Below the pieces are notes generated by a model that worked only from the letters and a program-made list of their open reading frames with translations, ran no database searches and had not been told where the DNA came from. A DNA stretch of 41,159 nt from Persephonella sp. Its GTDB lineage: Bacteria; Aquificota; Aquificia; Aquificales; Hydrogenothermaceae. Within the stretch, counting starts at the first letter, position 1. The number at the start of each line of letters is the position of its first letter. Shown here piece after piece: positions 25,298 through 32,775 of the stretch. The stretch is taken from positions 1 through 41,159 of the forward strand of contig JALSNI010000040.1 in assembly GCA_026987075.1 (NCBI GenBank), in the 5' to 3' direction. The position numbers and the translations under genes are program-made.

Positions 25298-26155
25298 ATG
25301 CCTTACAGTATGACAGGTTTTGGCTATGCAGTAGAAAGTTTTGATGAGTATGAGATTGAAGTAAGAATAAAATCGCTGAACAATCGGGGAGTGGACATAT
25401 CAGTCAAAGGTCCCAAAGAACTGCTGTTCTTTATAGATTTAGATGTTAGAAACACAGTAAAATCCTTCTTTGAAAGGGGAAGTTTTCAGATTTTTATTAA
25501 TATTAGATACACACAGCCAAAACTCCTTTTAAACGAGGAGAGCCTCAAACTTGCCGTTCAGAGCGTAAAAGAGCTGATGGAAAAGATAGGTCTATCCCTT
25601 AGCGACGACAAGATATACGAAATATCTGCAGGTCTGTCATCAGAATTTGAAGAGGAAACTGTTGACCTTCAGCTGAAAGAGAGGATTCTGCAGACATTAG
25701 AAAAAGCCTGCTACTCCTTAAAAGAAGAGAGAAAAAAAGAAGGGGAAAAACTTATTCAGGATATATCTGAAAGACTGAAGATAATAGAGGAAAACCTTGA
25801 ACATATAAAGAAGGAAAAAGAGCAGATAATAGAAAAAGCAAAAGAAAAAATAACAGAAAAAGTAAAAGAGCTTTTAGGTGAAGAATACTCAGAAAGGGCA
25901 TTTATAGAAGCAACTCTTTTAGCTGAAAAGATGGACATAACAGAAGAGATAGTAAGGCTACAGTCCCACATCCACAGATTTAAAGAGCTGTTAAAATCAG
26001 AAAAAGCAGTGGGAAGGAAGATGGACTTCCTCTGTCAGGAGATGCACAGAGAGATAAACACAATGGGAAACAAAATGCCTGACTTTTCACCTTATACTGT
26101 AGAGATGAAAACACAGCTTGAAAAGATAAGACAGCAGGTTCAGAATATAGAGTGA
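25298..26155 (+). CDS. yicC: YicC/YloC-family endoribonuclease
   Basis: A 285-residue YicC family protein. It opens with the family signature MPYSMTGFGYA, followed by EIEVRIKSLNNRGVDIS; a long Glu/Lys-rich coiled-coil middle (about 140-190) leads to the conserved C-terminus MDFLCQEMHREINTMGNKM. Family members have been reported to be endoribonucleases acting in RNA turnover. In many genomes yicC precedes gmk; here it precedes an M48 protease instead. AGGAGAG lies upstream of the ATG. Its stop overlaps the next start as TGATG. Confidence 0.94.
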   Translation: MPYSMTGFGYAVESFDEYEIEVRIKSLNNRGVDISVKGPKELLFFIDLDVRNTVKSFFERGSFQIFINIRYTQPKLLLNEESLKLAVQSVKELMEKIGLSLSDDKIYEISAGLSSEFEEETVDLQLKERILQTLEKACYSLKEERKKEGEKLIQDISERLKIIEENLEHIKKEKEQIIEKAKEKITEKVKELLGEEYSERAFIEATLLAEKMDITEEIVRLQSHIHRFKELLKSEKAVGRKMDFLCQEMHREINTMGNKMPDFSPYTVEMKTQLEKIRQQVQNIE

Positions 26156-27423
26156 TGAGAGTCTTAATAACATTAATATTAGCTTTACTGATAACTGCCT
26201 GCTCAAAAACATACGACCCACTGACAGGTAAAGAGGTTTATACCCTTCTGCCCACTTCTGAAGAGGTAAAAATTGGCAAGATGTATGTTCCCCTTGCCAT
26301 AGAACAGAACGACGGCAGATACCCTGACAGGGAAGTTCAGGAATATGTATCTAAATTAGGCAGGGAAATAGCAAAACATACACCAAGGAAGTTAGATTAC
26401 AGATTTTATGTGGTAAATACAGGAGTTGTAAATGCTTTTGCTCTCCCGGGAGGCTTTATATTTGTAAACAGGGGGCTTATACTTACCCTTGATGAAGAGG
26501 ACGAGCTTGCAGGGGTCTTGGCCCACGAGCTTGCCCACGTTAACGCAAGACACCACGCCAGATTTTTAGAAAAGATTTACGGTATGAACATTCTCCTATC
26601 TGTAGCCAGTATATTTGCTTACCAGTCAAGGTATGGTGATGTCCTGATGCAGTTTGGCAAAATAGGAGCTCAGCTCCTGTCTTTAAAGTGGAGCAGAGAG
26701 CATGAAACAGAGGCAGACAGATTTGGAGTAAAGTTTGCTTACGAGGCAGGATACGACCCGAGGGGACTGCTTAAAACGTTTGAGATATTTAAAAAGTTGG
26801 ACAGAGTAAAGCAACCTGAATGGCTTTTGACACACCCACTGCCTGATACAAGGATAAAGAACGTAAAAAAGCTTATATCCCATCTTGATATAAATAGACC
26901 CCTCAAAGAGGATTCCCAACAGTTTCACAGAATAAAAGAAAAACTCCAGAAAACAAAACAGTCCTTTGACCTTTATTACAAAGCTATTGAGAAACTGAAA
27001 AAAAACAAAAAAATCGCAGCGCTTAATCTGCTAAACAAAGCTATAAAACTTTATCCCAACAACAACGCAGCCCTTTCTATGAAGGCATTTCTCCTTCTTG
27101 ACGAAGAGCAGTTTAAAGAAGGAACAGAGCTTGCTGTTAAAGCCTGCAAGTTGGACAACATGTTTTTCAGACCACATTTTTTTGCAGGATACGGATACTT
27201 TAAGCTAAAAAATTACAGTGAAAGTATAAGATATTTAGAAAGAGCAAGAGAGCTTATTCCAGACTTTCCAGATGTTTATTACTTTTTAGGCAGAGATTAC
27301 GAAGAGTTAGACAGGATACCTGAAGCTGTTAAAAATTACAGAAAAGCCCTTCAGCTCACAGATGGAAAGAGAGGCTGGGAAAAGGACGCCCAGAGACGCC
27401 TCCAGAAATTAACAGGATATTAA
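26155..27423 (+). CDS. M48 metalloprotease with TPR repeats, BepA-like lipoprotein
   Basis: A 422-residue envelope protease. The ATG at 26155 overlaps the yicC stop; a GTG one codon earlier is less likely. A lipoprotein signal ends at LLITAC (Cys16). The zinc site is HELAH at residues 124-128 within AHELAHVNARHH, with the third ligand in REHETEADRFG near 182. The C-terminal part (about 270-410) has TPR-like repeats (ALNLLNKAIKLYPNN, RYLERARELIPDFPD, AVKNYRKALQL). Relatives such as BepA degrade or chaperone outer-membrane proteins in the periplasm. Its TAA shares TTAA with the converging ferredoxin stop. Confidence 0.92.
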   Translation: MRVLITLILALLITACSKTYDPLTGKEVYTLLPTSEEVKIGKMYVPLAIEQNDGRYPDREVQEYVSKLGREIAKHTPRKLDYRFYVVNTGVVNAFALPGGFIFVNRGLILTLDEEDELAGVLAHELAHVNARHHARFLEKIYGMNILLSVASIFAYQSRYGDVLMQFGKIGAQLLSLKWSREHETEADRFGVKFAYEAGYDPRGLLKTFEIFKKLDRVKQPEWLLTHPLPDTRIKNVKKLISHLDINRPLKEDSQQFHRIKEKLQKTKQSFDLYYKAIEKLKKNKKIAALNLLNKAIKLYPNNNAALSMKAFLLLDEEQFKEGTELAVKACKLDNMFFRPHFFAGYGYFKLKNYSESIRYLERARELIPDFPDVYYFLGRDYEELDRIPEAVKNYRKALQLTDGKRGWEKDAQRRLQKLTGY

Positions 27424-27707
27424 GGATAAAGCTGTTCTCCTGTCTCAGGGTCGTATATAAATATAGCCTTTATAGGACAGGCTTCTGCTGCTCTGAAAAT
27501 TTCCTCTTCTTCTTCAGGTGTGAGGTCTAATATCACTTCCTGCCTTTTTACCTGCTGGGCTTTTTCCATCACCTCTTCTTTAGGTTTTCCCGGCTCTAAA
27601 ATAACAGCCTTGTGCCTTTTATCTAACTCTATATACTTGGTCTCCTCTGCACAGGGACCTATACCTTCACATATCGTTCTGTCAACAACCACTTTCAGTT
27701 TTCCCAT
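27420..27707 (-). CDS. Single-cluster ferredoxin, probable [3Fe-4S]
   Basis: A 95-residue electron carrier. The first cluster motif reads C13-EGIGP-C19, so the position of the usual middle Cys is Ile16, and the last ligand is Cys77 in EACPIKAI. Three Cys with this spacing point to a [3Fe-4S] rather than [4Fe-4S] cluster; a non-Cys fourth ligand cannot be excluded. A charged insert of about 50 residues (EEEEEIF near 65-71) separates the halves. AAAGGAGG precedes the ATG, and a promoter is visible at 27739-27766. Partner enzymes are not evident nearby. Confidence 0.88.
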   Translation of the reverse strand: MGKLKVVVDRTICEGIGPCAEETKYIELDKRHKAVILEPGKPKEEVMEKAQQVKRQEVILDLTPEEEEEIFRAAEACPIKAIFIYDPETGEQLYP

Positions 27708-27738
27708 AGATATACCTCCTTTATATTCGTTGAAATAG

Positions 27739-27766
27739 ATTATAATGGATTTAACAAATCTTACAA
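27739..27766 (-). promoter_or_regulatory. Sigma-70-type promoter for the ferredoxin gene
   Basis: Read on the minus strand: -35 TTGTAA (27766-27761), 16-base spacer, -10 TATAAT (27744-27739). Transcription would start near 27732, about 25 bases before the ATG. The same AT-palindrome ATTATAAT also offers a -10 for lnt on the plus strand, without a good -35. Confidence 0.55.
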
Positions 27767-27780
27767 AGAGTTAAATCATA

Positions 27781-29340
27781 GTGAAAAGTTTTGTTTTATC
27801 CATACTGGCAGGCTTTTTAATATCCTTATCTTTTCCTAACTTTTTTATTCCTTTTATTTATATGGGAGGATTTTTTATACTTTTTTACATTATTTATAAA
27901 GCCAGTTCCCTGAAAGAATCTATTCTTTACAGCCTGTTAACAGGTTTTTCTTTTGCTGTGTTTTCTTTTTACTGGATTGTTTTTGCTATCAGTCATTATG
28001 GAGATGTTAACCTGCTGGTATCTGTTCTGCTTTTTGCCTTATTTGGAATTTCCTTTTCCCTTTTCCAGTTTGTTCCATTTGGAATTTTTTTACATATAAC
28101 AAAAAAATACAGATACTCAATATTTTTAGCACCTTTTGTCTGGGTAATTTTAGAATTCCTGAGGGAGTATTTCCCTTTTTCAGGTTTTCCGTGGAATCTG
28201 ATGGGATATACCCTCTCTTACATCAATCCTGTTGCTCAGATAACATCTACAACTGGAATTTACGGCCTCTCTTTTTTGGCTGTATTTTTTGCGGTATCTT
28301 TCTTTATTCTCTTCCACAGGAAAAATTTAATACCTGCAGTTGTTTCTGTTCTGTTATTCAGTGGAATTTATCTGTGGGGAAATCACAGAATAAACAGCTA
28401 TACAGACACAGGAACTGCCAGAAATATTGCTGTTATTCAGGGAAATATAAAGGAAGATGTAAAGTTAGACAACAATAAAAGACTTGAGGTAATAAATAAA
28501 TACCTCCATCTTATACAGACCGCATCAAAACACAGTGTAGACCTGATAATACTCCCTGAATCTGCTATTCCTGTTTATCCACTGTATCAGGAAGAGGATG
28601 TTTACAGACTTTACTTTTTTGACCGGTTAAAAAAGTATAAAAAACCTGTTCTATCTGGATTTGATAATGTTTATTACAAGAACGGCAGACTTATACTCCA
28701 CAACTCTGTTTTTTTGTATGACGAAAACAACAGGCTTGTTGATGTTTATAACAAGATAAAGCTTGTTCCTTTTGGCGAGTATGTTCCTTTCCCTTTTGGA
28801 ATTTTCAGGTCTTTATTTCCCTATTTAGAAGGTTATGATTTTGTGCCGGGAAAAGAAAAGAAGGTTATACGATTTAAGGAGTTTAAGATTGTTCCCCTCA
28901 TATGTTTTGAGGCAATATTTCCCGATTTTATTTCAGAATTTGCCAAAAAAGGAAATCTTATTGTAAATGTTACAAACGATGCATGGTTTGGCAGAACCTC
29001 TGCACCACTTCAGCATTTTGAGATGGCAAGAGTTCGGGCTGTAGAAACAGGAAAGTATCTGATAAGGGCAGCGAACACAGGCATTTCAGCTGTTATTAAT
29101 CCTGTTGGAGAAATAAAAAGCTCTCTAAAACTGTTTGAAGATGGAATAATCTTAGAGAAGGTTTACCTGAACAGCAAAGCAACATCCTGGGCAGAGCACC
29201 ATTACAAAATCAAACTGTTATTTATTATACTTTTTATCGTCCTCTCTGTATTTATACTGAGAAAGGAGGAGAGAAATGAAGTCAATAACACAAAAGGTGG
29301 TGGACACACTGGTAAATCTGATGAAAAACGTTTTAGGTGA
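27781..29340 (+). CDS. lnt: Apolipoprotein N-acyltransferase
   Basis: Adds the third acyl chain to the N-terminal Cys of lipoproteins in the inner membrane. The 519-residue protein, starting at a GTG, has about six N-terminal membrane helices (residues 5-200) and a periplasmic nitrilase-like domain with the triad Glu260 (ILPESAIP), Lys325 (VYNKIKLVPFGEYVP) and Cys375 (PLICFEAIFPD). A C-terminal helix (about 475-495) is followed by a hydrophilic tail that lies over the start of the next gene (65 bp overlap). Substrates in this window include the CsgG-like and M48 lipoproteins. Confidence 0.95.
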   Translation: MKSFVLSILAGFLISLSFPNFFIPFIYMGGFFILFYIIYKASSLKESILYSLLTGFSFAVFSFYWIVFAISHYGDVNLLVSVLLFALFGISFSLFQFVPFGIFLHITKKYRYSIFLAPFVWVILEFLREYFPFSGFPWNLMGYTLSYINPVAQITSTTGIYGLSFLAVFFAVSFFILFHRKNLIPAVVSVLLFSGIYLWGNHRINSYTDTGTARNIAVIQGNIKEDVKLDNNKRLEVINKYLHLIQTASKHSVDLIILPESAIPVYPLYQEEDVYRLYFFDRLKKYKKPVLSGFDNVYYKNGRLILHNSVFLYDENNRLVDVYNKIKLVPFGEYVPFPFGIFRSLFPYLEGYDFVPGKEKKVIRFKEFKIVPLICFEAIFPDFISEFAKKGNLIVNVTNDAWFGRTSAPLQHFEMARVRAVETGKYLIRAANTGISAVINPVGEIKSSLKLFEDGIILEKVYLNSKATSWAEHHYKIKLLFIILFIVLSVFILRKEERNEVNNTKGGGHTGKSDEKRFR

Positions 29341-29782
29341 AAGGACAGTAAATATTGTGTTAAACAAGCTTGGAGAAAGTATTTCAGGAAGGGAGCTGAT
29401 ATTTGCATTTGCAGACGAAACACAGAAACTACTGGGAGAAAAAGGCGGATTTTCCTCAATGAGACAGCTTGGAAGGAAGCTTGCAAAACATCTAATGTCA
29501 AAAAATCCCAAAGAAAAATGGGAAGATATTTTAGAAAATGCCCTTTACGAGTTTGGTTTTGCAAAAAGAATAGAAAAAGAGAAAGACAGGGCATACATAT
29601 GCAGTTGTGTTTTTTATGAGATATTAAAAAAAAATAACCTCAATCCTACTGGACACTCTGTATGCTGGGCAGGATGGGGCTTTATTGAAGGATTTGTTAA
29701 AGAGATGGAAAATGCAAAAGGTATCCAGTGGGTTGAAAGGGATTACGAAAAGGAAAAATGCAGATTTGACTTTATCTTTTGA
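29276..29782 (+). CDS. V4R-domain-like small protein
   Basis: A 168-residue soluble protein whose C-terminal third (about 105-168) resembles V4R (4-vinyl reductase-type, small-molecule-binding) domains: YICSCVFYEILKK, then HSVCWAGWGFIEGFVKEME, and a final short strand with a Cys (EKCRFDFIF). The N-terminal half is helical (VVDTLVNLMKNVLGERTVNIV). V4R domains bind hydrophobic ligands or act as sensors. The ATG has a strong AAGGAGGA five bases upstream and lies inside the lnt 3' end, so the two are co-transcribed. The family call is tentative. Confidence 0.65.
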   Translation: MKSITQKVVDTLVNLMKNVLGERTVNIVLNKLGESISGRELIFAFADETQKLLGEKGGFSSMRQLGRKLAKHLMSKNPKEKWEDILENALYEFGFAKRIEKEKDRAYICSCVFYEILKKNNLNPTGHSVCWAGWGFIEGFVKEMENAKGIQWVERDYEKEKCRFDFIF

Positions 29783-29784
29783 GG

Positions 29785-29813
29785 TTGAAAAAAAATTCAA
29801 ACAGTCATATAAT
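29785..29813 (+). promoter_or_regulatory. Sigma-70 promoter for tRNA-His
   Basis: TTGAAA (29785-29790), exactly 17 bases, then TATAAT (29808-29813). Transcription would begin near 29820, seven bases before the tRNA. This is the best housekeeping promoter match in the window. Confidence 0.8.
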
Positions 29814-29826
29814 ATTAGCCTCTTAC

Positions 29827-29900
29827 GGAGGGTGTAGCTCAGCTGGCAGAGCACAAGGTTGTGGCCCTTGGGGTCGCGGGTTCAAGTCCCGTCACCCTCC
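29827..29900 (+). tRNA. tRNA-His (anticodon GTG)
   Basis: A cloverleaf with acceptor GAGGGTG/CACCCTC, an extra 5' G (29827) facing discriminator C (29900) as expected for tRNA-His, D stem GCTC/GAGC, anticodon stem CAAGG/CCTTG with GTG at 29861-29863, and T loop TTCAAGT. CCA is not encoded and must be added by CCA-adding enzyme. A strong promoter sits upstream. Confidence 0.95.
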
Positions 29901-29925
29901 CTTAAAAACAACGAGGTTGCAAAAA

Positions 29926-30348
29926 ATGAAAATTTCAAAATATATTACTGGCTTATTTATGATTGTTACTTTATTTGCTGTCAGCTGTAATGTTAATACT
30001 CAAAATGCATTTTCTAAAGAACCTGCCACTTTGCAACCATATACCGAAAAAATAGGAAATTACACTTTTCCTATACCTTCTAACTTTTCAAGGAAAGATG
30101 ATTTGTCTATGCTTTATGAAAACAAAGATGTTATAAGAGCATATCTTGTTTATGTAGGAAAAGCCTCTACTCAAAAACTGGTTAATTTTTTTGAAAAATA
30201 CATGAGAAAAAATGGATGGACTAAAGAACTGTTTATATCAGGAAAAGATACTGTTATTTCTTACTCAAGGAACAGGCAACTTATAGTATTTAAAATACAG
30301 CAAACCTTCAGTGGAACTATACTGAAAGTATTGCTAACAACAAAATAA
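29926..30348 (+). CDS. Small putative lipoprotein, unknown
   Basis: A 140-residue protein starting at the ATG at 29926 behind GAGG; the frame runs open upstream only because it crosses tRNA-His. A signal peptide (MKISKYITGLFMIVTLFAVSC) ends in a lipobox-like AVSC (Cys21). The mature part includes YTFPIPSNFSRKDDLSMLYE and KLVNFFEKYMRKNGWTKE, patterns seen in small bacterial lipoproteins of unknown role. It lies between tRNA-His and the tRNA-Leu pair and may be co-transcribed with the tRNAs. I do not recognise a named family with certainty. Confidence 0.8.
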   Translation: MKISKYITGLFMIVTLFAVSCNVNTQNAFSKEPATLQPYTEKIGNYTFPIPSNFSRKDDLSMLYENKDVIRAYLVYVGKASTQKLVNFFEKYMRKNGWTKELFISGKDTVISYSRNRQLIVFKIQQTFSGTILKVLLTTK

Positions 30349-30368
30349 ATGTATATTGTTTTTTTAAT

Positions 30369-30452
<84 letters not shown>

Positions 30453-30460
30453 CTCAAAAA

Positions 30461-30544
30461 GCGAGCGTGGCGGAACTGGCAGACGCGCGGGACTTAGGAT
30501 CCCGTGGCCGCAAGGCCGTGAGGGTTCAACTCCCTCCGCTCGCA
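30461..30544 (+). tRNA. tRNA-Leu (anticodon TAG)
   Basis: An 84-base class II tRNA: acceptor GCGAGCG/CGCTCGC, discriminator A, anticodon stem CGGGA/TCCCG with TAG at 30495-30497, and the same variable arm GGCCGCAAGGCC as its neighbour. CCA is not encoded. The two genes look like a tandem duplication that diverged in anticodon and compensating stem bases. Confidence 0.95.
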
Positions 30545-30618
30545 CTTATTTCAAATATTTAACACTGGAAAACCTAAATTTTAGCTAATTACAAGGTGGA
30601 TCAGAGTTAATCTTTAAG

Positions 30619-30639
30619 ATATACGATGGTACCGTATAT
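30619..30639. repeat. Perfect inverted repeat, operator-like
   Basis: ATATACG and CGTATAT, 7 bp each, around ATGGTAC. It lies 42 bp before the start of the truncated ATPase gene in the 136-bp gap after the tRNA-Leu pair. No T-run follows, so it is not an intrinsic terminator; a protein-binding site is possible. Nothing else is recognised in this gap. Confidence 0.4.
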
Positions 30640-30680
30640 TTATTCTGAAAAATAAAATCTATAAAATCAGGATAAACGAA

Positions 30681-30872
30681 ATGGAAGAGATTTTTTACAG
30701 ATTTAATCCATGGTGGGAAGAAGAATTTAAAACAGATTTCATTGATAGACCTAAATATACGATACCTCTATTGTTATCTATTAACAACTCATCTATTGAG
30801 ATAATCACAGGGCTTCGTCGCACTGGTAAAACGTCAATAAAATGTATTACCAAACTATATATTTTTAGTTGA
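30681..30872 (+). pseudogene. Truncated P-loop ATPase (AAA_14/archaeal-type) remnant
   Basis: A 63-codon frame whose first 50 or so residues look like the start of a P-loop ATPase of the AAA_14/archaeal ATPase type: an N-terminal FNPWWEEEF, then IEIITGLRRTGKTS with the Walker A motif. Full proteins of this kind have 350-450 residues with a Walker B and C-terminal domain, all missing here; after the P-loop the sequence becomes ordinary and stops. Another frame from 30845 to 30903 is open and may hold a fragment from further along the gene. I take it as a decayed or deleted gene; its family assignment is tentative. Confidence 0.6.
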
Positions 30873-30906
30873 CAGCTTTGAAAAATATCAAAGTTTATAG
30901 AATCAA

Positions 30907-30935
30907 AAGCCCTCAGCTGAGGGCTTCAATTTTTG
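30907..30935. terminator. 20-bp palindrome with T-rich flank, terminator-like
   Basis: AAGCCCTCAG followed by CTGAGGGCTT is a perfect 20-bp palindrome (30907-30926), followed by CAATTTTT on the plus strand and by TTTGATT on the minus strand. It contains the stop codon of the minus-strand gene at 30913. It may terminate transcription in both directions. Confidence 0.6.
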
Positions 30936-31263
30936 ATCTGATTTCTTCTATAAGTTTTCTTGCCTTTTCAACTTTAGAGATAGAGACCGGGTCAGTTTTC
31001 TTCCTGTAATCCTTGATACATCTGCTTGCTCTTCTGAGCTCCCTTGTGTAAAACCACAGAGCTATTCTCCTTGCCGTTTCAATCAGGTCTTTTCTGCTCT
31101 TCCTCAGCTCTCTTTTAAACCTTCTCAGCTCCTTTTTAGGAGCATGAACTGAAAACAGCTTTACTTCCTTACCTTTTCCATCATTAAAAAGGCTTTCCAT
31201 CACATTTTTAAAGGAACCCTGATACTTCCTTTTCTCCCCACCTATGCTCACCCACAGCTCCAT
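30913..31263 (-). CDS. Basic helical protein, unknown
   Basis: A 116-residue, strongly basic protein. An N-terminal strand segment (MELWVSIGGEKRKYQGSF) leads to a long helical region rich in Lys/Arg (KELRRFKRELRKSRKDL, ARRIALWFYTRELRR, KVEKARKLIEEIRSKIEAL), likely a coiled coil. It might bind nucleic acid, but no known motif is seen. A good AAGGAGGTGG site precedes the ATG. It stands alone on the minus strand between the ATPase remnant and tig, and its stop lies in a terminator-like palindrome. Confidence 0.7.
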   Translation of the reverse strand: MELWVSIGGEKRKYQGSFKNVMESLFNDGKGKEVKLFSVHAPKKELRRFKRELRKSRKDLIETARRIALWFYTRELRRASRCIKDYRKKTDPVSISKVEKARKLIEEIRSKIEALS

Positions 31264-31371
31264 ACCTGCACCACCTCCTTAAGTTATTTTCAGGAAAATG
31301 CAGGCTGAGAATAAAAATTATACAAAAATCGGGATAACACCATCAATAATCATAAAATGTATGCCGTTCTT

Positions 31372-31380
31372 TGATATAAT
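31372..31380 (+). promoter_or_regulatory. Extended -10 promoter of tig operon
   Basis: TGATATAAT at 31372-31380 gives an extended -10 (TG, one base, TATAAT) 42 bases before the tig start. The -35 region (ATAAAA, 17 bases upstream) is poor, which an extended -10 can offset. The 159-bp gap before tig holds nothing else I recognise. Confidence 0.55.
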
Positions 31381-31422
31381 AAAGGTTTGTATTTTTAATA
31401 AAACTAACTAAAGGAGTGTCAG

Positions 31423-32775
31423 ATGGGAGTTACTGTTGAAGAAAAAGGTCTTGTTAGAACATTAACAATTGAGGAAAAAGGAGAAGAAATCAAAAACTTA
31501 GTTGATAGCGTAATAAAAGAGCTGCAAAAAAATGTTAACATCCCCGGTTTCAGAAAGGGACATGTTCCAGCATCGGTAATAAAAGCAAGATACAAATCTG
31601 CCGTAAAAGAAGAAGTTGCAAGGAAGTTCATAGGAGAAAAACTTCAGAAGATATTGGAAGAGCAAAACCTACAGCCTGTTTCAACAGACATAACATTTGG
31701 AGACATTGAGCTTCAGGGAGACCAGTTAAAATTCAAAGTAGCCTTTGAGGTTGCTCCAGAATTTGAGCTCCAGCCTTACGAAGGTTTAGAGATAGAAACG
31801 ATAAAACACGAAATTACAGAAGAAGACATACAGAATTACATAGACAGACTTCTTGAGGAACATGCAGAGTGGGAACCTGCAGACAAAAAGATTGAAGAAG
31901 GAGACATGATAAAAATCCATTACCACATAAAGGCAGATACAGGAGAAGAAGAGGAAGACGAGTTTGAGGTTGTAGCAGGAACTGGACAGCTCAGACCAGA
32001 AATAGAAGAGCAGATAAAAGGAAAAAAAGCAGGTGATGAGATAACCGTTGAAAATGTTTCCCTTTACGACGAAAAAGGAGAAGAGTTTGGAAAGGCAACT
32101 GTTACAGTAAAAATATTGGAAGTAAAAAAGAAAAAACTGCCAAAGTTTGATGATGAATTTGTGAAAAAAGTAGGATTAGGCGAAAATGTTGAAGAAGCAA
32201 AAGAAAAGATAAAGGAGCAGATACAAAACCAGATAAAAGTAGCAAAAGAGCAGGAAATAAACCAGAAAATTATAGACAAACTTGCCTCTCAGTATGATTT
32301 TGAAGTTCCAACATCACTGGTAAAGGCAGAGCTTGAGTATTTAGTTCAGGATTATGCAAGACAGCTTGAAAATTACGGAATAAAGCCAAACAGAGATATG
32401 CTCGCTGCAGCTGCACAGGGATTAGAAGACACAGCAGTAAAAAATGTCAGGGTGATGTTTGTTATAAATAAAATCGCAGAGAAAGAAGGCATCAAAGTAG
32501 AGGAGGAAGAGATAAACAGAGAGATAGAGGAGATGGCAAAACTTTACAACACTACACCTCAGCAGCTGAGAAAAACTTTAGAGGAACAGGGATTGATAAA
32601 CAACATTGCATACTCTCTGCTGAAGAAAAAAGTGCTTGATTTTCTGAGAGAAAAGGCTAATATTACAGAGCTAACAAAGGAAGAATACGAAGAAAAGGTT
32701 AAAAAAGAGCAGGAAAAGAAAGAAAAAACAGAAGAAACCACAGAAAAAGCAGAAGAAAAGAAGGAGGAACAGTAA
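31423..32775 (+). CDS. tig: Trigger factor chaperone
   Basis: A ribosome-bound chaperone and prolyl isomerase that meets nascent chains at the exit tunnel. The 450-residue protein has the ribosome-binding GFRKGHVPASVIKARYK near residues 43-59, an FKBP-like domain (about 155-240, EGDMIKIHYHIK onward), and a C-terminal helical cradle. The last 35 residues are an unusual Glu/Lys-rich tail. AAAGGAG precedes the ATG. It heads tig-clpP-clpX-engB, a grouping that is common in bacteria and joins folding to proteolysis. Confidence 0.96.
   Translation: MGVTVEEKGLVRTLTIEEKGEEIKNLVDSVIKELQKNVNIPGFRKGHVPASVIKARYKSAVKEEVARKFIGEKLQKILEEQNLQPVSTDITFGDIELQGDQLKFKVAFEVAPEFELQPYEGLEIETIKHEITEEDIQNYIDRLLEEHAEWEPADKKIEEGDMIKIHYHIKADTGEEEEDEFEVVAGTGQLRPEIEEQIKGKKAGDEITVENVSLYDEKGEEFGKATVTVKILEVKKKKLPKFDDEFVKKVGLGENVEEAKEKIKEQIQNQIKVAKEQEINQKIIDKLASQYDFEVPTSLVKAELEYLVQDYARQLENYGIKPNRDMLAAAAQGLEDTAVKNVRVMFVINKIAEKEGIKVEEEEINREIEEMAKLYNTTPQQLRKTLEEQGLINNIAYSLLKKKVLDFLREKANITELTKEEYEEKVKKEQEKKEKTEETTEKAEEKKEEQ

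Noticed and set aside
29779-29925. 49-residue upstream extension of the small lipoprotein
   Set aside because: It is a translation of tRNA-His; the signal peptide begins at 29926 behind a GAGG.
30545-31422. CRISPR array, insertion sequence or phage attachment site in the loose region
   Set aside because: No regularly spaced direct repeats, no transposase motifs and no duplicate of the tRNA-Leu 3' end were found by eye.
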